A stretch of 64,000 bases of DNA from Ascidia mentula (taxonomy: Eukaryota; Chordata; Ascidiacea; Phlebobranchia; Ascidiidae): NCBI GenBank assembly GCA_947561715.1, contig OX387197.1, forward strand, positions 19,452,266 to 19,516,265, given 5' to 3'. The notes beneath the pieces were generated by a model, which was not told where the DNA came from, made no database searches, and saw only the letters and a program-made list of their open reading frames with translations. Positions within the stretch are counted from its first letter, which is position 1; every line of letters begins with the position of its first letter. Below are positions 39,001-52,159 of this stretch, piece by piece. The position numbers and the translations under genes are program-made.

Positions 39001-42000
39001 GGACAACAACCCTAATGCTCTACCACTCCTTTGCGTAACACCGTAACGACCGAGTGCTGTTGTTTACACTTTCCCCAGCGAATTATGTCATACTTCGAGA
39101 ACACCTCTCACCCATAACGCGTTGTCATCAGAATCTCCTTGATTTTGTGGCATTTCCTGTTGCCAAAGCGGCACAAATAAATTTCGGACAACAAATATTG
39201 ATTTGCCGCGTCCCATGGTTCCGCACAAAGGCCCATTGTGCGGGATAAAATAACACCATAGCTTGCAGTCATGCAGCAAGCGTTTTCGACGCGTACAATC
39301 ACGTAAATGCTGGTGGCCTCGCTCAACACACGTAGACGATACGACTGACGCACTTTGCAAACAGCAACGTAGCGTTGGGCTTAAAGAAGTTTCAAAAATG
39401 TTTCAACACATGGAAGATAAGACACGTAGGGCGTCAGATGACGTCACGACAAATCCGCAGATTTTGGGATTTCGTCAAGTCGGCGCAGCTGTGGGCCGTT
39501 GGAGGCCTGTACGGGTTGCAAACTTGTCTGAAAACATTCGCATTAAAACACGTGACTCGTAAGCAGCCACCCATGATTGATAAAGTTACAAGCCATGGCA
39601 AACTCGCTTAACCCGTAGTGGCTTTATATACACACGCTTTAATGCGATTAGAAAACAATGCACCACATGCTCATAATTTGATTCACCGCCGGCCTTAACG
39701 CTCCTATCCAGTTAGGCACGGTTTAGCTTCATGGGAGGTACCGTATGTTTACGACTTTGCAAGTGCATTCAAAGCAATAAAGGCCCAGTTACAAGTTATT
39801 TGCTGATTGTTTTTGAGGGCGGTAGCTAATCAAGGGTAAAAAACAGGGTTCCGATTGAAGCCTCCTCCTTGGCTTTGCTCGATCGCCTTTGAATGGACAA
39901 ATAATCCGTGTTGTGAAACTGAATTCGACTGTTGGTTGAGCGTAGTTCGAGTGGCTTTATTTTAACCCCAGTCCAGACACAAGGTTTCAACGGGTGAGAT
40001 TTCTATAAAAATCGTCTTTTTGCATTATTGTTTGTTTATTTAGCAGGTTATCAGTTTTTTAACTCAATTTGTGAAACATCAGACAGCACTCGTTTAAACG
40101 TAACTCAAGTTTAGAAACAAGTATGTTTACAGTTGTTTATCCCACCCAGGACCAATTTAAAGTAATTTCGACAGACGCGAACGTCGATCGGTCAAATGAC
40201 GCGTGCTAATGTTTTCCTTTCGCAGTTGGAGCTTCGTGCCGCGACGATGACCTTCAAAGAACAGATGGAGAAAATGTTCAGCGATTTGGCCGCGCTCAAC
40301 GGCGTTATGCGCTTGGAGGAAAGCAAGATCCAGCAGCAGCTTCCTGGAGCTTCTGAGAACCAAATCGTCAGCAGCCAACCGTGCGAACTGGAAGAGTCAC
40401 CACGCGAAACCGACGAGTTTCCGGATCGCAGGTAACCGCGCCCGTGATATTTTGCCTTGCTTTCCGCGTCGCCTGCGTTGGAAAACAGCAATTTCCTGTC
40501 CGTTTGCCCGCTGTTAGAAAAACAGGTATTGAAAGAATACCCAATATGCCTCACTCGAAAGCCGCTGTCTCAATAGTGAGGCACAGTTATATTAAACCGC
40601 AAAGAACTGTTAAATGGCGCTTGATTTATACGGCGCCTGTCAATCAACTGGTTTAAATAAGGGCTCCAAGAACAGCATATTTATATCCCCAACACCACAT
40701 TTATGACGCTTTCCATGTTGTTTTGTGCAACTCAGGTCGCCAGAAACTCCGAATCAACACCACGATATGGAAATGTCTTCCTTGTCGCCCACGCCCACCA
40801 ATCAAGTGTCGGATCTGTTCGTCTTCACAAACCCACCAGATAATAACACACAACAGAGCAACAATCGCTCCAGCCACGAAGTACATTTGGAAAGGTTAAT
40901 TGATGGAGGCGAGAAGACGGTCACCACGAAACGCGGAAAGTCGAACGAGCGTCCCAATTCTGACTCGTTCGCTTCCACTCTCGCCGCGCAAAAGCCCCTG
41001 GACAACCAATTATCGACCATGTCTCTCCCACACTCGCCGTCGGGTGGTGTATCCGCCAAGAGACTAGCCGGCAGGAACAGCAGGCACGTAAACAAGTCAA
41101 CTGGCGAAAACCTGCGAATATTGCCGGTTCTGAGTCATTCAAACGCGGCACTCCACACGAGTGAGTGCAGTATTGACTCGGGCTATCAGGGGTCATCAAT
41201 AACTGCCCCGCGAGAACGCGGACGCGATCTGACGTCACAGGTTGTTACGCCCGCTTCTCCTATCAGCGAGTCGCCGGTAGTCGAAGAAATGTTTTCCGTC
41301 GACTCTAAGGGGCCGCCAGCCGACGCACAGGAAGCACCAGTCGGACAAGTTTGCCCCAAGGCGCGCATTAGCAGCAACAGCGACGAATGCGCCGAAGTGT
41401 TTTGCGAAGGTGTGACCAGCGAGGCCACTTCGTTTCTAACCAGTGCGCACTTGGAATCATTTGTTCAGCCCAAACGACCGAAGCCGAAGTCTCGCGGTGA
41501 CCTGTCATCTTCGGACAATCTCGACGTGAGCGGAAAGGAAGCGCCCGAAATAGCGGAGCCCGTGAGGCCCAAGCCCCGTGCTTCGCATTCCAGCAGGCCT
41601 TCGACGTCGAGCGAAGTCGGTGAAGAAGTGTTGAAAGTGGTTCGGCCCGTGCCCAAACCTAGAACCGCAGTATCGAAAGACAGTGAAAAGGGATTGCATC
41701 ACTGTATTGAGGGCAGTTCTGCGGGTGAAGGAAATCAGTTGTGCGACGATTCTAGAAGTTATTGCACGGAATCGTTAACAGGGAGCGAGGTGCAAGTTGA
41801 AAGTGGAGCAATGAGGATTTCCAATTCATTGACTCAAGTTTACGCAGTTGACTATGTCAAAAACACGTCACAGACAGACGGACAACAAGTTCCAAAGCAG
41901 TCTCCACTGCAATGCTTGACTGTCATAAAGCAGAGTCCGACAGCTCCGTCGGGCCCAGCAGGCGCAACATCAGCTCAAAAGCGCATTAAGCTCGGTGTCA

Positions 42001-45000
42001 GCGCAATCTCTACGCAGCACAGGGAACAAGCAAAGGTGACAGTGGATGAGGTGCGATTGAGGAAGGCAAACAATACGAAGCAAGCGCTAAAAGAAAAGTT
42101 TGCCGCCGTGTTGGAACATTCAAACGCCAAAAACAAGGCAAACGGAGCATGTGCTGTGGATGACAGTGAATTATCAGTTGTGCGGCGAAGATCTATGCGG
42201 ATGATGACCGAGTTTCAAATTTACGACTTTAAGGATTCTTCCGCCAGTTTAACTAATCTGTTAAACGATCCTCTAGACGTCGGGAAACTTTCTGAGCCAG
42301 GATGCATTTCATGTTCCACGTCCAACCTATCCGCGATTGCATCCAGCGCTTCCAAGGCCTTTTCCGTGTCTACTACGTCAATCCCAAAGCAAACCGTACA
42401 AAAAGTCGAAACGACGAACCGGGACCAGCCCAATCCAGCGCGCCAAAGCCAACAAGATAAAAATCAAAGCGCGGTGCCGCTATCGCGATCGTTACAAGCC
42501 AAGCGTGGCGCGCACGTGATCTACACTTCTTGCCACGCTTCACTGCCCCTGCCGCCCCCGCCTCCACCACCGCCGCGATCACCATCTGTCGTAGAAAAAC
42601 CTCCGTCGGTCGGCGGATCGGAGGTGAGCACCTACTCCGAATTAGAGCTTATGCCCCAATCTTCGAAGAGACCCACCGCTCTTCTGCCAAGTCACCTCAT
42701 TCGACCCAAACCCGTCCCGATCGGAACATCGTGCGACATCGCGGCGCAGCAGGCCAATGGCGTCGCTGCAGTAAAATTGTCTCCGAGCGCAGGATCAGCT
42801 TTTACGCCTGTTCTGTCGTCGAGTCTCCGATCTTTGCAAGATAAACCGTCGCCTATAGCAGATCGTTACGACGTGCCCTACTGCCCTGATACGGAATTTA
42901 AACGGCGCGTTTCTCTTCCCATGTCATCCGTCTCAAATCGAGCAAAAGTTCTGGCTGAAATTCTCGTTCCCAATCACCAAACCAGCGTTCCCGGGGAAGC
43001 ACAGAGACCAAGCGATGGCGCGATTTATGAAAACGTACCCGGTCTACAAAGGCGTACTTCACTCCGGAAACAGAGGAAAAGCGATCAACTGGGATCAGTA
43101 ATATCAGCCGAGGAGGCGCACGTCACCAGCTACAGCGTCTACAGTCAACCAAGTACCGACATCCCGCAGCAGCCCAAGGAAAATAGCAATTCCTATGACC
43201 GCGTCGAGGAGCGCAGGCGACCGGCGTACCCCGAACGTACTCGCTCTTCATCCGCCAACCGGTCTAACAAGCACGACTTGGAGAATCAGCCTGTCAGATA
43301 CAATCGCACTGACAACATTAAGCACGTAGTCAGTGCCTTAAGGACGGGTGGATACCTCGTCGCAGAGACGCCACCAACGCAGAACGGACACCAGGTATTA
43401 TCATCATTATTACATATGGTGGTAATAGCAGATATATCGCCGATTCCGACGAAGTTAATATATAGTTGGCGTCAGTATTATTATAGTCCTTATAAACAGT
43501 GCATCACGTCTTACCATACAGAGTTGACTATTCATATAAAAGCTTCGAAAGCTTCCTGGTTGTTGTGGTTGCTGATAGCAGGCAAAACTCATCGGTTCCT
43601 ATAACACTTTTGGTTGCATGTGTTGCAAGTTTCAGCCCAGCGCGCCCATAATCCAACCATGAGTCACCCAGCTGCCTACGCGGCTTCTTTTACTTTTGTG
43701 TCATCGCCTCGATCGTTTATCGTCTACAATGCAATGCCGCACGCGAGTGGCAAAGGGCCCAAACCCAACCCATCGTCTCTACTCCCATAATGTACAATTT
43801 GCCAAATGACGCGTTTTGTTTGTCTTCAGGTGTCTTGTTCCACCACATCGTCATTGACGAGCTGCAAGGGTGGCGGAACCTCAAGTCAACACCAAGCGCA
43901 TTCATTTGTGAGGTAAGACAATTTTGCGAACAGTTTCTAACGTTTAGGGCTTAAAAGCGGAAATGCCGCGTGTCTATTGAGGATGTACTGACAAACGACG
44001 TTGTTTAAGGCGCGGTGGAATCAATGCGGAACGACCGCCTAGGGATTTTGCTTGTGTATATATTTCGTTTCGGAGACAAATAAAAAGAATTGTGTCCCGC
44101 GGTCGGGTTTGTTATTCTTGATTTCGCGGGGCCACACACAGACTGTTTTGACCTTCGAGAACGGTGTGACCTTGGACACGTGCCCCAAGGCCTCCATGGA
44201 GTTAATCATTTCGAATTTTCGGGTTAACCTTTCGAAAAAATGCGACTGTTTTTCCCTTGTGTGAACTTACTTTATGTTTATCAAAAGTAATGCTGTTATA
44301 CTAGAACCCAACAGACAACGTGGATTGGCGCAAATTGTATTCTTTTTATGTTTGTAGAAATACAAAGCCACGATCGTCCACCGGATCACGCGTCAATAAG
44401 AAATCAGAAAACCACGATTACGAAACGGTGAGGAGTGCGGATCACATCACTAACGTAAGTTTAAATTGCAAATTTGTGCTACCAACTTATTTTTGGATGA
44501 ATAAGCTGATAATTCTTTTCTTCTTTCAGTTGAAAACGGACATCTCGTCTGCTGCGGGGCGACACCGCTCGGTATCCAGAGAAACAGTGGTCCGACCACA
44601 AGAGAGCGCTGCGCCTCTGCCATCACCATCGAAAGGTCACAAGTCGACTGTGGCTTTTTTGCGTGCCAGTTTTATGGTGAAGCGTGAAAAACCTCCGCGC
44701 AGCGCCACCACGGACGGGAAACGTGAAAGTGCGTCAACAAAGATCCAAAACGAACGCTCGAGATCCATCTCAGCTGGCGGCAAGAGCAAGAAACAGGACT
44801 CGCAGATTGCAAACCAGAAACCTTCTACCAAATCGAAAACCAGCGCGGAGTCAAAGCCAAAAGAAGCAATTAGCAGTGGAAAAAAGTCAAAACACGACAC
44901 GAAGCAGCCCAAAGAAGGCAAGTCGACTAAAAAGAACAACAAATCCGGCGGCAAAGAGTCGCAAAAGAACAGCAAGGATAGTTCCGCTCCTTTGCCACGT

Positions 45001-45261
45001 GGCGATCCAATTCGACATGGCAACGCCGATTCTGAAGTTATGGAGCGATTTTTGGCGGCGGCTGCAGCTTCACACACCACCCGTTCACCTTTGCAAAAGT
45101 TGCGCAGCTCCTTTCGCGCACCGCGCAACAAAACTAAGTTCCTTCAGGCTGCTCAGACCAACCGAGTTAAAGACGACATGGACATGAACCGCATTGGCGA
45201 CGCCAAGATCGCTGTAGCAAAGAAAGTGCCCCTACGGCAAGACCATTACACTTACGTGTAA
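33011..45261 (+). CDS. Large docking/scaffold-like protein, family unknown
   Basis: Six coding exons, 33011-34030, 40226-40431, 40736-43394, 43830-43912, 44358-44454 and 44530-45261, join in consistent phase with GT-AG introns and give about 1,598 residues. I do not recognise the family. Visible features: a Tyr/Asn/Gly-rich N-terminal third with YVNV at Tyr76 and YENY at Tyr152 (Grb2-type YxN); a heptad-like stretch across the exon 1/2 join (about 328-385); basic-proline SH3 ligands at about 650-715, including RPVPKPR, which fits the PxxxPR motif bound by CIN85/CD2AP; a polyproline run near 1010; YDVP at Tyr1120 (Crk type) and YENV at Tyr1173; a Lys/Ser-rich basic region from about 1390; and C-terminal TYV, a class I PDZ ligand. 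No kinase, PH, SH2, SH3 or membrane segment is seen. Likely a cytoplasmic or cortical adaptor, by inference from motifs only. Confidence 0.7.
34031..40225 (+). other. 6.2-kb first intron of the docking-type gene
   Basis: It starts GTGAGC after codon 340 and ends TTTCGCAG, phase 0. It is over ten times longer than typical introns in this window. Open frames on both strands inside it (for example 36774-37118 minus and 36150-36452 plus) have no family resemblance. It may carry regulatory DNA or alternative first exons; I see no mobile element in it. Confidence 0.6.
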
Positions 45262-47861
45262 CGCGTGATTTACTATCGCGGCACTGCCATATAAGTGGGA
45301 AATTACTTTATGAGCTTTAAGAATATGCATTGTTGTTTGTTGTATTTTCTGTTGTTTTTTTCTTGTCTTTTAGACCATGGCCGACTTCTTCTTTACCAGA
45401 TGTGTATATTTATTGTGTTGCTGGAAACACAGCGTGATTTTTAGTGTTCCCTCTGTTCGCCATTGCTCTGATAATACCGGCCTCCTTGCTTCGTTTTTTT
45501 TTACTGTAACTTCCTGCGCGTTATTTTTAACACACAGTCGCCTGTATTTCCCGACTTACATTAACAATACATGGTCGCATGATGCGTACACTTTCAATAC
45601 TTAATTAGTCTAGCAGAGCACAGTTCTCACAAAATATACGCATTAAACATCGTGAGCATTGCAAATGGCTTCAGGGTTTATATACATCACAAGTAGTAAC
45701 TTCGAATAAATCTACAACAGAAGGAAGCAGCACTAATAAAACAATGGATGACAGACAGATCCCTTGTCAACAATTGGTGTAGGACTAGTTTTATTAGTCG
45801 TTGCATGCGTAAAGCTCACCAGATGCTGCCATAGTACGTGACGTGACGTGCGTATCAGTGGTAAAAGAAGAATGTTGTGGAGGTGATGTTATCCTCAATG
45901 TTTTTAAGGGTGCACTAATTCTTCAGCAGGTATTTGCGCATACTGAACAATATGTTTTTTCAGCAGAGAGAGCATTTTAGTGTTGTCGTATTATATTACG
46001 CCGAACTAAATAAGCTGCATGTATTTGTTGTAGTGTTAAGCTTTTACGACGACTAAGGCTTGCTACCGGCCTCTACATAAATTTCAGCATTGAACACCAA
46101 AGCATAAAAAGTACAAATTCCAAGAAGAACATTTCAATGAAATAAAAGCCCTTACGCTGTGCGTACAATAACGATACCGTCGAAGCGAGTCAGTTGCAAG
46201 TTTCAGAATGTGACAAAAAGTGGTTATAAAGTAAGAACAAAGCAAGGTGATTGTTTGGGTTTGTGGCCTGTAAACATGATTGAGTTTCATCACTGACAAG
46301 AATTTAGCGCAAAACTAAGTGCTTGGTATAACAGCAAAGTTGAACGTGAACAACGAACCAGAGCCGACATCTATAAACTGTGAGTATTTGTCTGCAGTTC
46401 ACAGTTTACCACAACTTTGACTTTCTCCGCATGTTATTTTTGGTAAAATTCGCCCACATGTTAGAACATCACCTCCGCTTGTTACACCCTACGTATATGT
46501 AGATTACAAGTGGTAGTTCGAAGACGCAACTCTTGATCAGGTGATTGTATACTGCCACTTGAAAGCATTGGAAGATATAATACCCCTGAGGCTATAAAAT
46601 TCTAAAATAGTATGCTCAGTGAGGTTGCATTCAGCACTATAGGTGTCTGAACAACGTGTCTTACAGAATATAGAAACAATCCCTTTGGCGAATAACCTTT
46701 TTACAGATAGACACAGCAATGAGCCGTTAGGCAGTGTTTTTATTACAATATTTAAGTAGTACGTTCAAAATTTGCAGCCTAGATTTTTCTGGCAGATAAA
46801 CAAAGCACCACACATTGCGCCAGTGGAATTTTCAGTTGTGTTTTTTTGTTAAACAAGCAAACTGTTATGTTTAAAGGACCAAGAATTCAACAATTTTATC
46901 CTGCAATTTTATTCAATCTTCGGAAAAAAGTAAAACCGAAACTGATTGTAGAAGCCCAACGGAGACGCACTTTACCTAACTAAAGAAATAAGTAACAAAC
47001 ATTTTAATGTAATTTGCTTGGAATGTCTAAGCCAACAATGGCGTTGGTTAATGAATCACTAAACTATAGGTGCACGAAGGTAGCAACGCCATGGAGGCAC
47101 GTTTGTGGGTATACTGGTACTACGGGAGAATGCCGCCTGGCAAGTTGTACGCGACAGCACTGTGGTGACCAGTTTAAATTCACCGGGACCGAAGATTTGT
47201 AGAAATCGAACATACTTTAGTGTGTTTGTGGCGACCTGTAATGTTTGGCAGCCACACTTGTCAGCATAAACTTAACATACTTGCAAATGTAAATTTACAT
47301 TTGATACTATTCTGCCTTCTCATCGCTTGAAACTTATGAATATGCTGGATCTTCCGTCCGAACAGTGATGTCATATTACAACATCCGATTAATATCTAAT
47401 CGTGTGCGTACAACCTATGATAACTTAATCATTGTTACCTTATAAATGTGCTGCATTACTCGTCCTGAATATATTTGGCCAAAGGAAGAAATTTTTTTAA
47501 ATCTTAGCATATACTTTTATACGTATTCAGGTTTTTTGTGGTACAACTTATGCAACTCTGTACCAGTATAGGTTCACGTTTGCTGTCCTAACCTGATGCC
47601 CTTTTCGTTTACCACTCAACCACAGAGTCATGTCGCTAAAAACGGAAGAAGGGAATGTATCGACTGAAGAAAGGTAGAAACGAAACGACACAGCGCTAAG
47701 TTGTATCATACACAAACGTTAAAATTTCAACCCATTGTGATGGCCGCTTCGGCAATATGCTAAATTGCGTATAGCGTAGTTATTTTTCAAAATGTATGAT
47801 GCGTTACCCAGTCTGAAACAATATAAACAAGCGGAAAGAAGTTTGAACTTCCTTTTCTCAG
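45262..47861. other. 3' UTR and spacer before SLC35E3
   Basis: The first 450 bases form the 3' UTR of the docking-type gene, ending near the poly(A) signals at 45705-45740. The remaining 2.1 kb has no supported gene. It is AT-rich with short minus-strand open frames that lack any domain. Confidence 0.5.
45705..45740 (+). terminator. Poly(A) signals of the docking-type gene
   Basis: AATAAA at 45705-45710 and again at 45735-45740, about 450 bases after the stop codon. Confidence 0.55.
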
Positions 47862-47876
47862 GCGTGTAACAGCAGC

Positions 47877-49766
<1,890 letters not shown>

Positions 49767-49902
49767 CATTGAACGAAATGACACAGGATCGTACAAGTTG
49801 TAGTTTTTGACGTATAACAACAGTACGTAATAATGGTTGTCAATGATTCAGTGGAAGAAAACACATTGAAAAACGTGGTGCTAAAAGTATAGCCACAAAG
49901 TA

Positions 49903-49908
49903 TTTATT
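49903..49908 (-). terminator. Poly(A) signal of the small membrane-protein gene
   Basis: Minus-strand AATAAA 128 bases after the stop of the 50036-50858 gene. It lies only about 140 bases past the stop of the convergent SLC35E3 gene, so the two 3' ends nearly meet. Confidence 0.5.
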
Positions 49909-50035
49909 ATATACTCTACAAATTCTGTTGTGTAGTAATATATGAAAGTACACTGCATTGTAATTGTATTTACATGTTCGGGCTGTGTAAATGGATATTT
50001 TCATTTACATATTGACGTTTGATAAGTTGATGCGC

Positions 50036-50858
50036 TTAGATTTGATGACCGTTGAAAATACGTCGAAGGACGGGGTCCCCCTGAATTTCACTGGCATCTA
50101 AACAATGAAAACTTTTACCAAAAGTTAAGGGTCTAAAGTAGAGGTCGGAAGCCCGTGGCTGCGAGGCCGCATGTGGCCCTTTCATTCCTGTGTTTTGGAT
50201 TAAACGAGACTGATTCAGGAAAAGGAACAATAATGTGAAACAATAATCAACATTTAACTCTTTCGATAAACATTTTTGTGAGTTTTAATGAATTTGGTCC
50301 TGAAAACGTTTGTATTTATTTTAAAGTTTTTGAAATGGCCAAAACAGCCTTAACTTAAAATGAGTATTGCGACTCCAAGTAGGCTTGCGTTTTAGTTTAT
50401 TGCAAAAAGGGTGTATAACTAGTTATTTGCATATGCTAAAGGTTGCCGACCTCTTGTCCAATGTATTTGTACAACTTACTTGATGCACACAGATTCATGA
50501 GGTGTTTGTTGGTCTTTTGAAGGTCAAAAACCACCGCAAAGCAAACTGCCAAAGCGCAAAGCACCACCACCAAACCAATTGTCAGGGCGATTATGGAGAG
50601 TTTGTACTTTCTTATGCGCTTTTTCAAAGTACTTGGTGTGTTGGACGCCGTTTGCTCTATGAGCAATTGCTTGTTGGTGCTTGAAGCTTGAGATTGGTCG
50701 TTCTCGCCAGGCAGGCCTACTCCTGTCGTAGTTCGGTTTCTCCCTTGCTTGTCGAAGTCATAATACGACTCATTAAACTTGTCCTCATCGAAATAAACGT
50801 CCTCTTCAATGGTTATGTAAGGATTTCTTCGCATCTTTGTCGGAACGAAACCAGACAT
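50036..50858 (-). CDS. Small type II membrane protein, unrecognised
   Basis: Two exons, 50858-50480 and 50097-50036, joined in phase 1 (CATCAA|GTAAGT and TTGTTTAG|ATGCC), give 146 residues. An acidic, Tyr-rich N-terminus (residues 13-37) is followed by a Ser/Thr/Gln linker, a basic KKRIRKYK stretch (79-86) and one hydrophobic segment (87-111). The positive charges lie on the N side, so the N-terminus should be cytoplasmic (type II). The short outer part has an N-glycosylation sequon, NAS at Asn127, made by the splice junction. If the intron were retained, the frame would run into the MITE and stop at 50436. I do not recognise a family. The single intron is almost filled by a hAT-like MITE. 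Chance open frame is unlikely because the splice phases match, a poly(A) signal follows and a clean membrane topology results. Confidence 0.5.
50139..50455. mobile_element. hAT-like MITE in the intron of the small membrane gene
   Basis: A 317-bp element with inverted ends: left (T)AGAGGTCGG, then GGCTGCGAGGCCGCATGTGG; right end reversed (A)AGAGGTCGGCAACC. These match the widely seen hAT terminal type (CAGxGGTCGGCAACC with a CGAGCCGCATG follow-on). Flanking 8-mers GTCTAAAG (50131-50138) and GTCCAATG (50456-50463) agree at 6 of 8 positions, as expected for an old 8-bp hAT target-site duplication. No transposase is encoded, so it is non-autonomous. Without it the host intron would be about 60 bases. 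Confidence 0.75.
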
Positions 50859-51045
50859 AACTTGTTCTACTTCCCTCTGAACATTACTGCCAGGCTGCTG
50901 TTAGGAACTGCTTGTTTCGGTCATATATCCTCGCAACTGAATGGGTTGTTTGTTGTGAGGTGCTTTATGGCGTTGCTTTGTTAATGATTAACTTGTGAAA
51001 CTCACGAGGTCGCAACCTTAAACAGATGTAAACGAAAATAGTTTC

Positions 51046-51379
51046 TGAGACCTTTTAGGTCGAAACAGTGGCCATCTGTATGCAGCTTACACAATTCATA
51101 TTATTGGCTCCACTTTGCTTATCTTATGATTATTGTGACACGGGGCCTGACGGCACTATTGGTTGAGCTTTGCTTGGCCATAGTGTTTCCACCTTGTTTT
51201 CTCCGTAAGGTTGCACCTAGTTTGGTGCCCAACGGATGACAGTGATTGTATAGTCACCACAAAGTGGAAGTCTTTGCTTGGCCGTTTGGTCAGCAAAGTC
51301 GTCTGAAAGTCACACCAGCTGCACTGATGAGACCTTTTAGGTCGAAACTGTGGCCATCTGTCTGCAGCTTACACAATTC
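51046..51379. mobile_element. 334-bp element with 52-bp terminal direct repeats
   Basis: Copies of a 52-bp sequence starting TGAGACCTTTTAGGTCGAAA and ending CACAATTC lie at 51046-51097 and 51328-51379, with about three differences. The whole is flanked by GAAAATAGTTTC at 51034-51045 and 51380-51391, like a 12-bp target-site duplication. Each repeat starts with a small palindrome (GACCTtttAGGTC). The internal 230 bases hold no open frame of note. A related fragment is at 12358-12400. The layout resembles a very small terminal-repeat element, but no family is recognised; the ends do not fit simple TG...CA. Confidence 0.5.
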
Positions 51380-51391
51380 GAAAATAGTTTC

Positions 51392-52159
51392 ATTTCACTC
51401 CACCTCGATTGGTCATGTGCATCGATCGGCGCAAAGTAAGCATATCAGCGACATAAAGTTCATATTTCCAAACGACAAAAACGCCTACCTTGTTTATTTA
51501 GGTTTCGAAATGTCAAAACGGCGAAGTAAGTAAGTGAGAGAACTGATTTTTCACGACATGACGTTGTTTTTACGTCATCAAGCGCGCGCCACAACAACAA
51601 CAAAAAGTGATGAAAATACAATTGACAGCACAAAAGTAACACAAACAAAATATATATTTTATGTATAATATTGCACACGACCGCACTTACCAAAGTTTTA
51701 CTATTTGTGATCGATGCAGAGTTATAACTGTGGCAACAGGGTTTGCATAATTCAATATGCCGTTTACACACAAACTATTGACTTCATCGCCTTTTAATAT
51801 TTTCGGTAATTATCACGGTATGGTCACCCAACCTTTTCAACTCACAGTATGACATTTTCATGGCAAACATTCCACATTTTGAACAAATGCCCAGTGAACA
51901 TTTATTTCGGTTTTTTTTGTGAGTAACAACGACGACCACGTTTTTAAATGGCCTTTTTTGTGGCCAAGTGACAATTATTTGTTTAACTATTTGATAAAAC
52001 CCCACACAAACACCGGGAAACAGTTACGTTTACAAAGTTTAAACGATTTTTTAGATTATTAGGAGATGCAATACTCCACGGCAGCTAGGAACAGTACCGA
52101 GGGTAGAGCATAGTTTATGCATATGGAATAAGAACAAATGGTAGTAGTTTGTACATCAA
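51392..52159. other. 3' flank of ATP6AP1 / 5' flank of small membrane gene
   Basis: AT-rich, no gene seen. It should contain the ATP6AP1 3' UTR (minus strand) and the upstream region of the 50036-50858 gene. A minus-strand AATAAA near 51901 is a possible but distant ATP6AP1 poly(A) signal. Confidence 0.45.

Noticed and set aside
43395-43604. Continuation of the large exon 3 frame to the stop at 43604
   Set aside because: Sequence after 43394 turns low-complexity (ATT/TAT-rich), and CCAG|GTATTA fits a donor that links in phase to 43830-43912.
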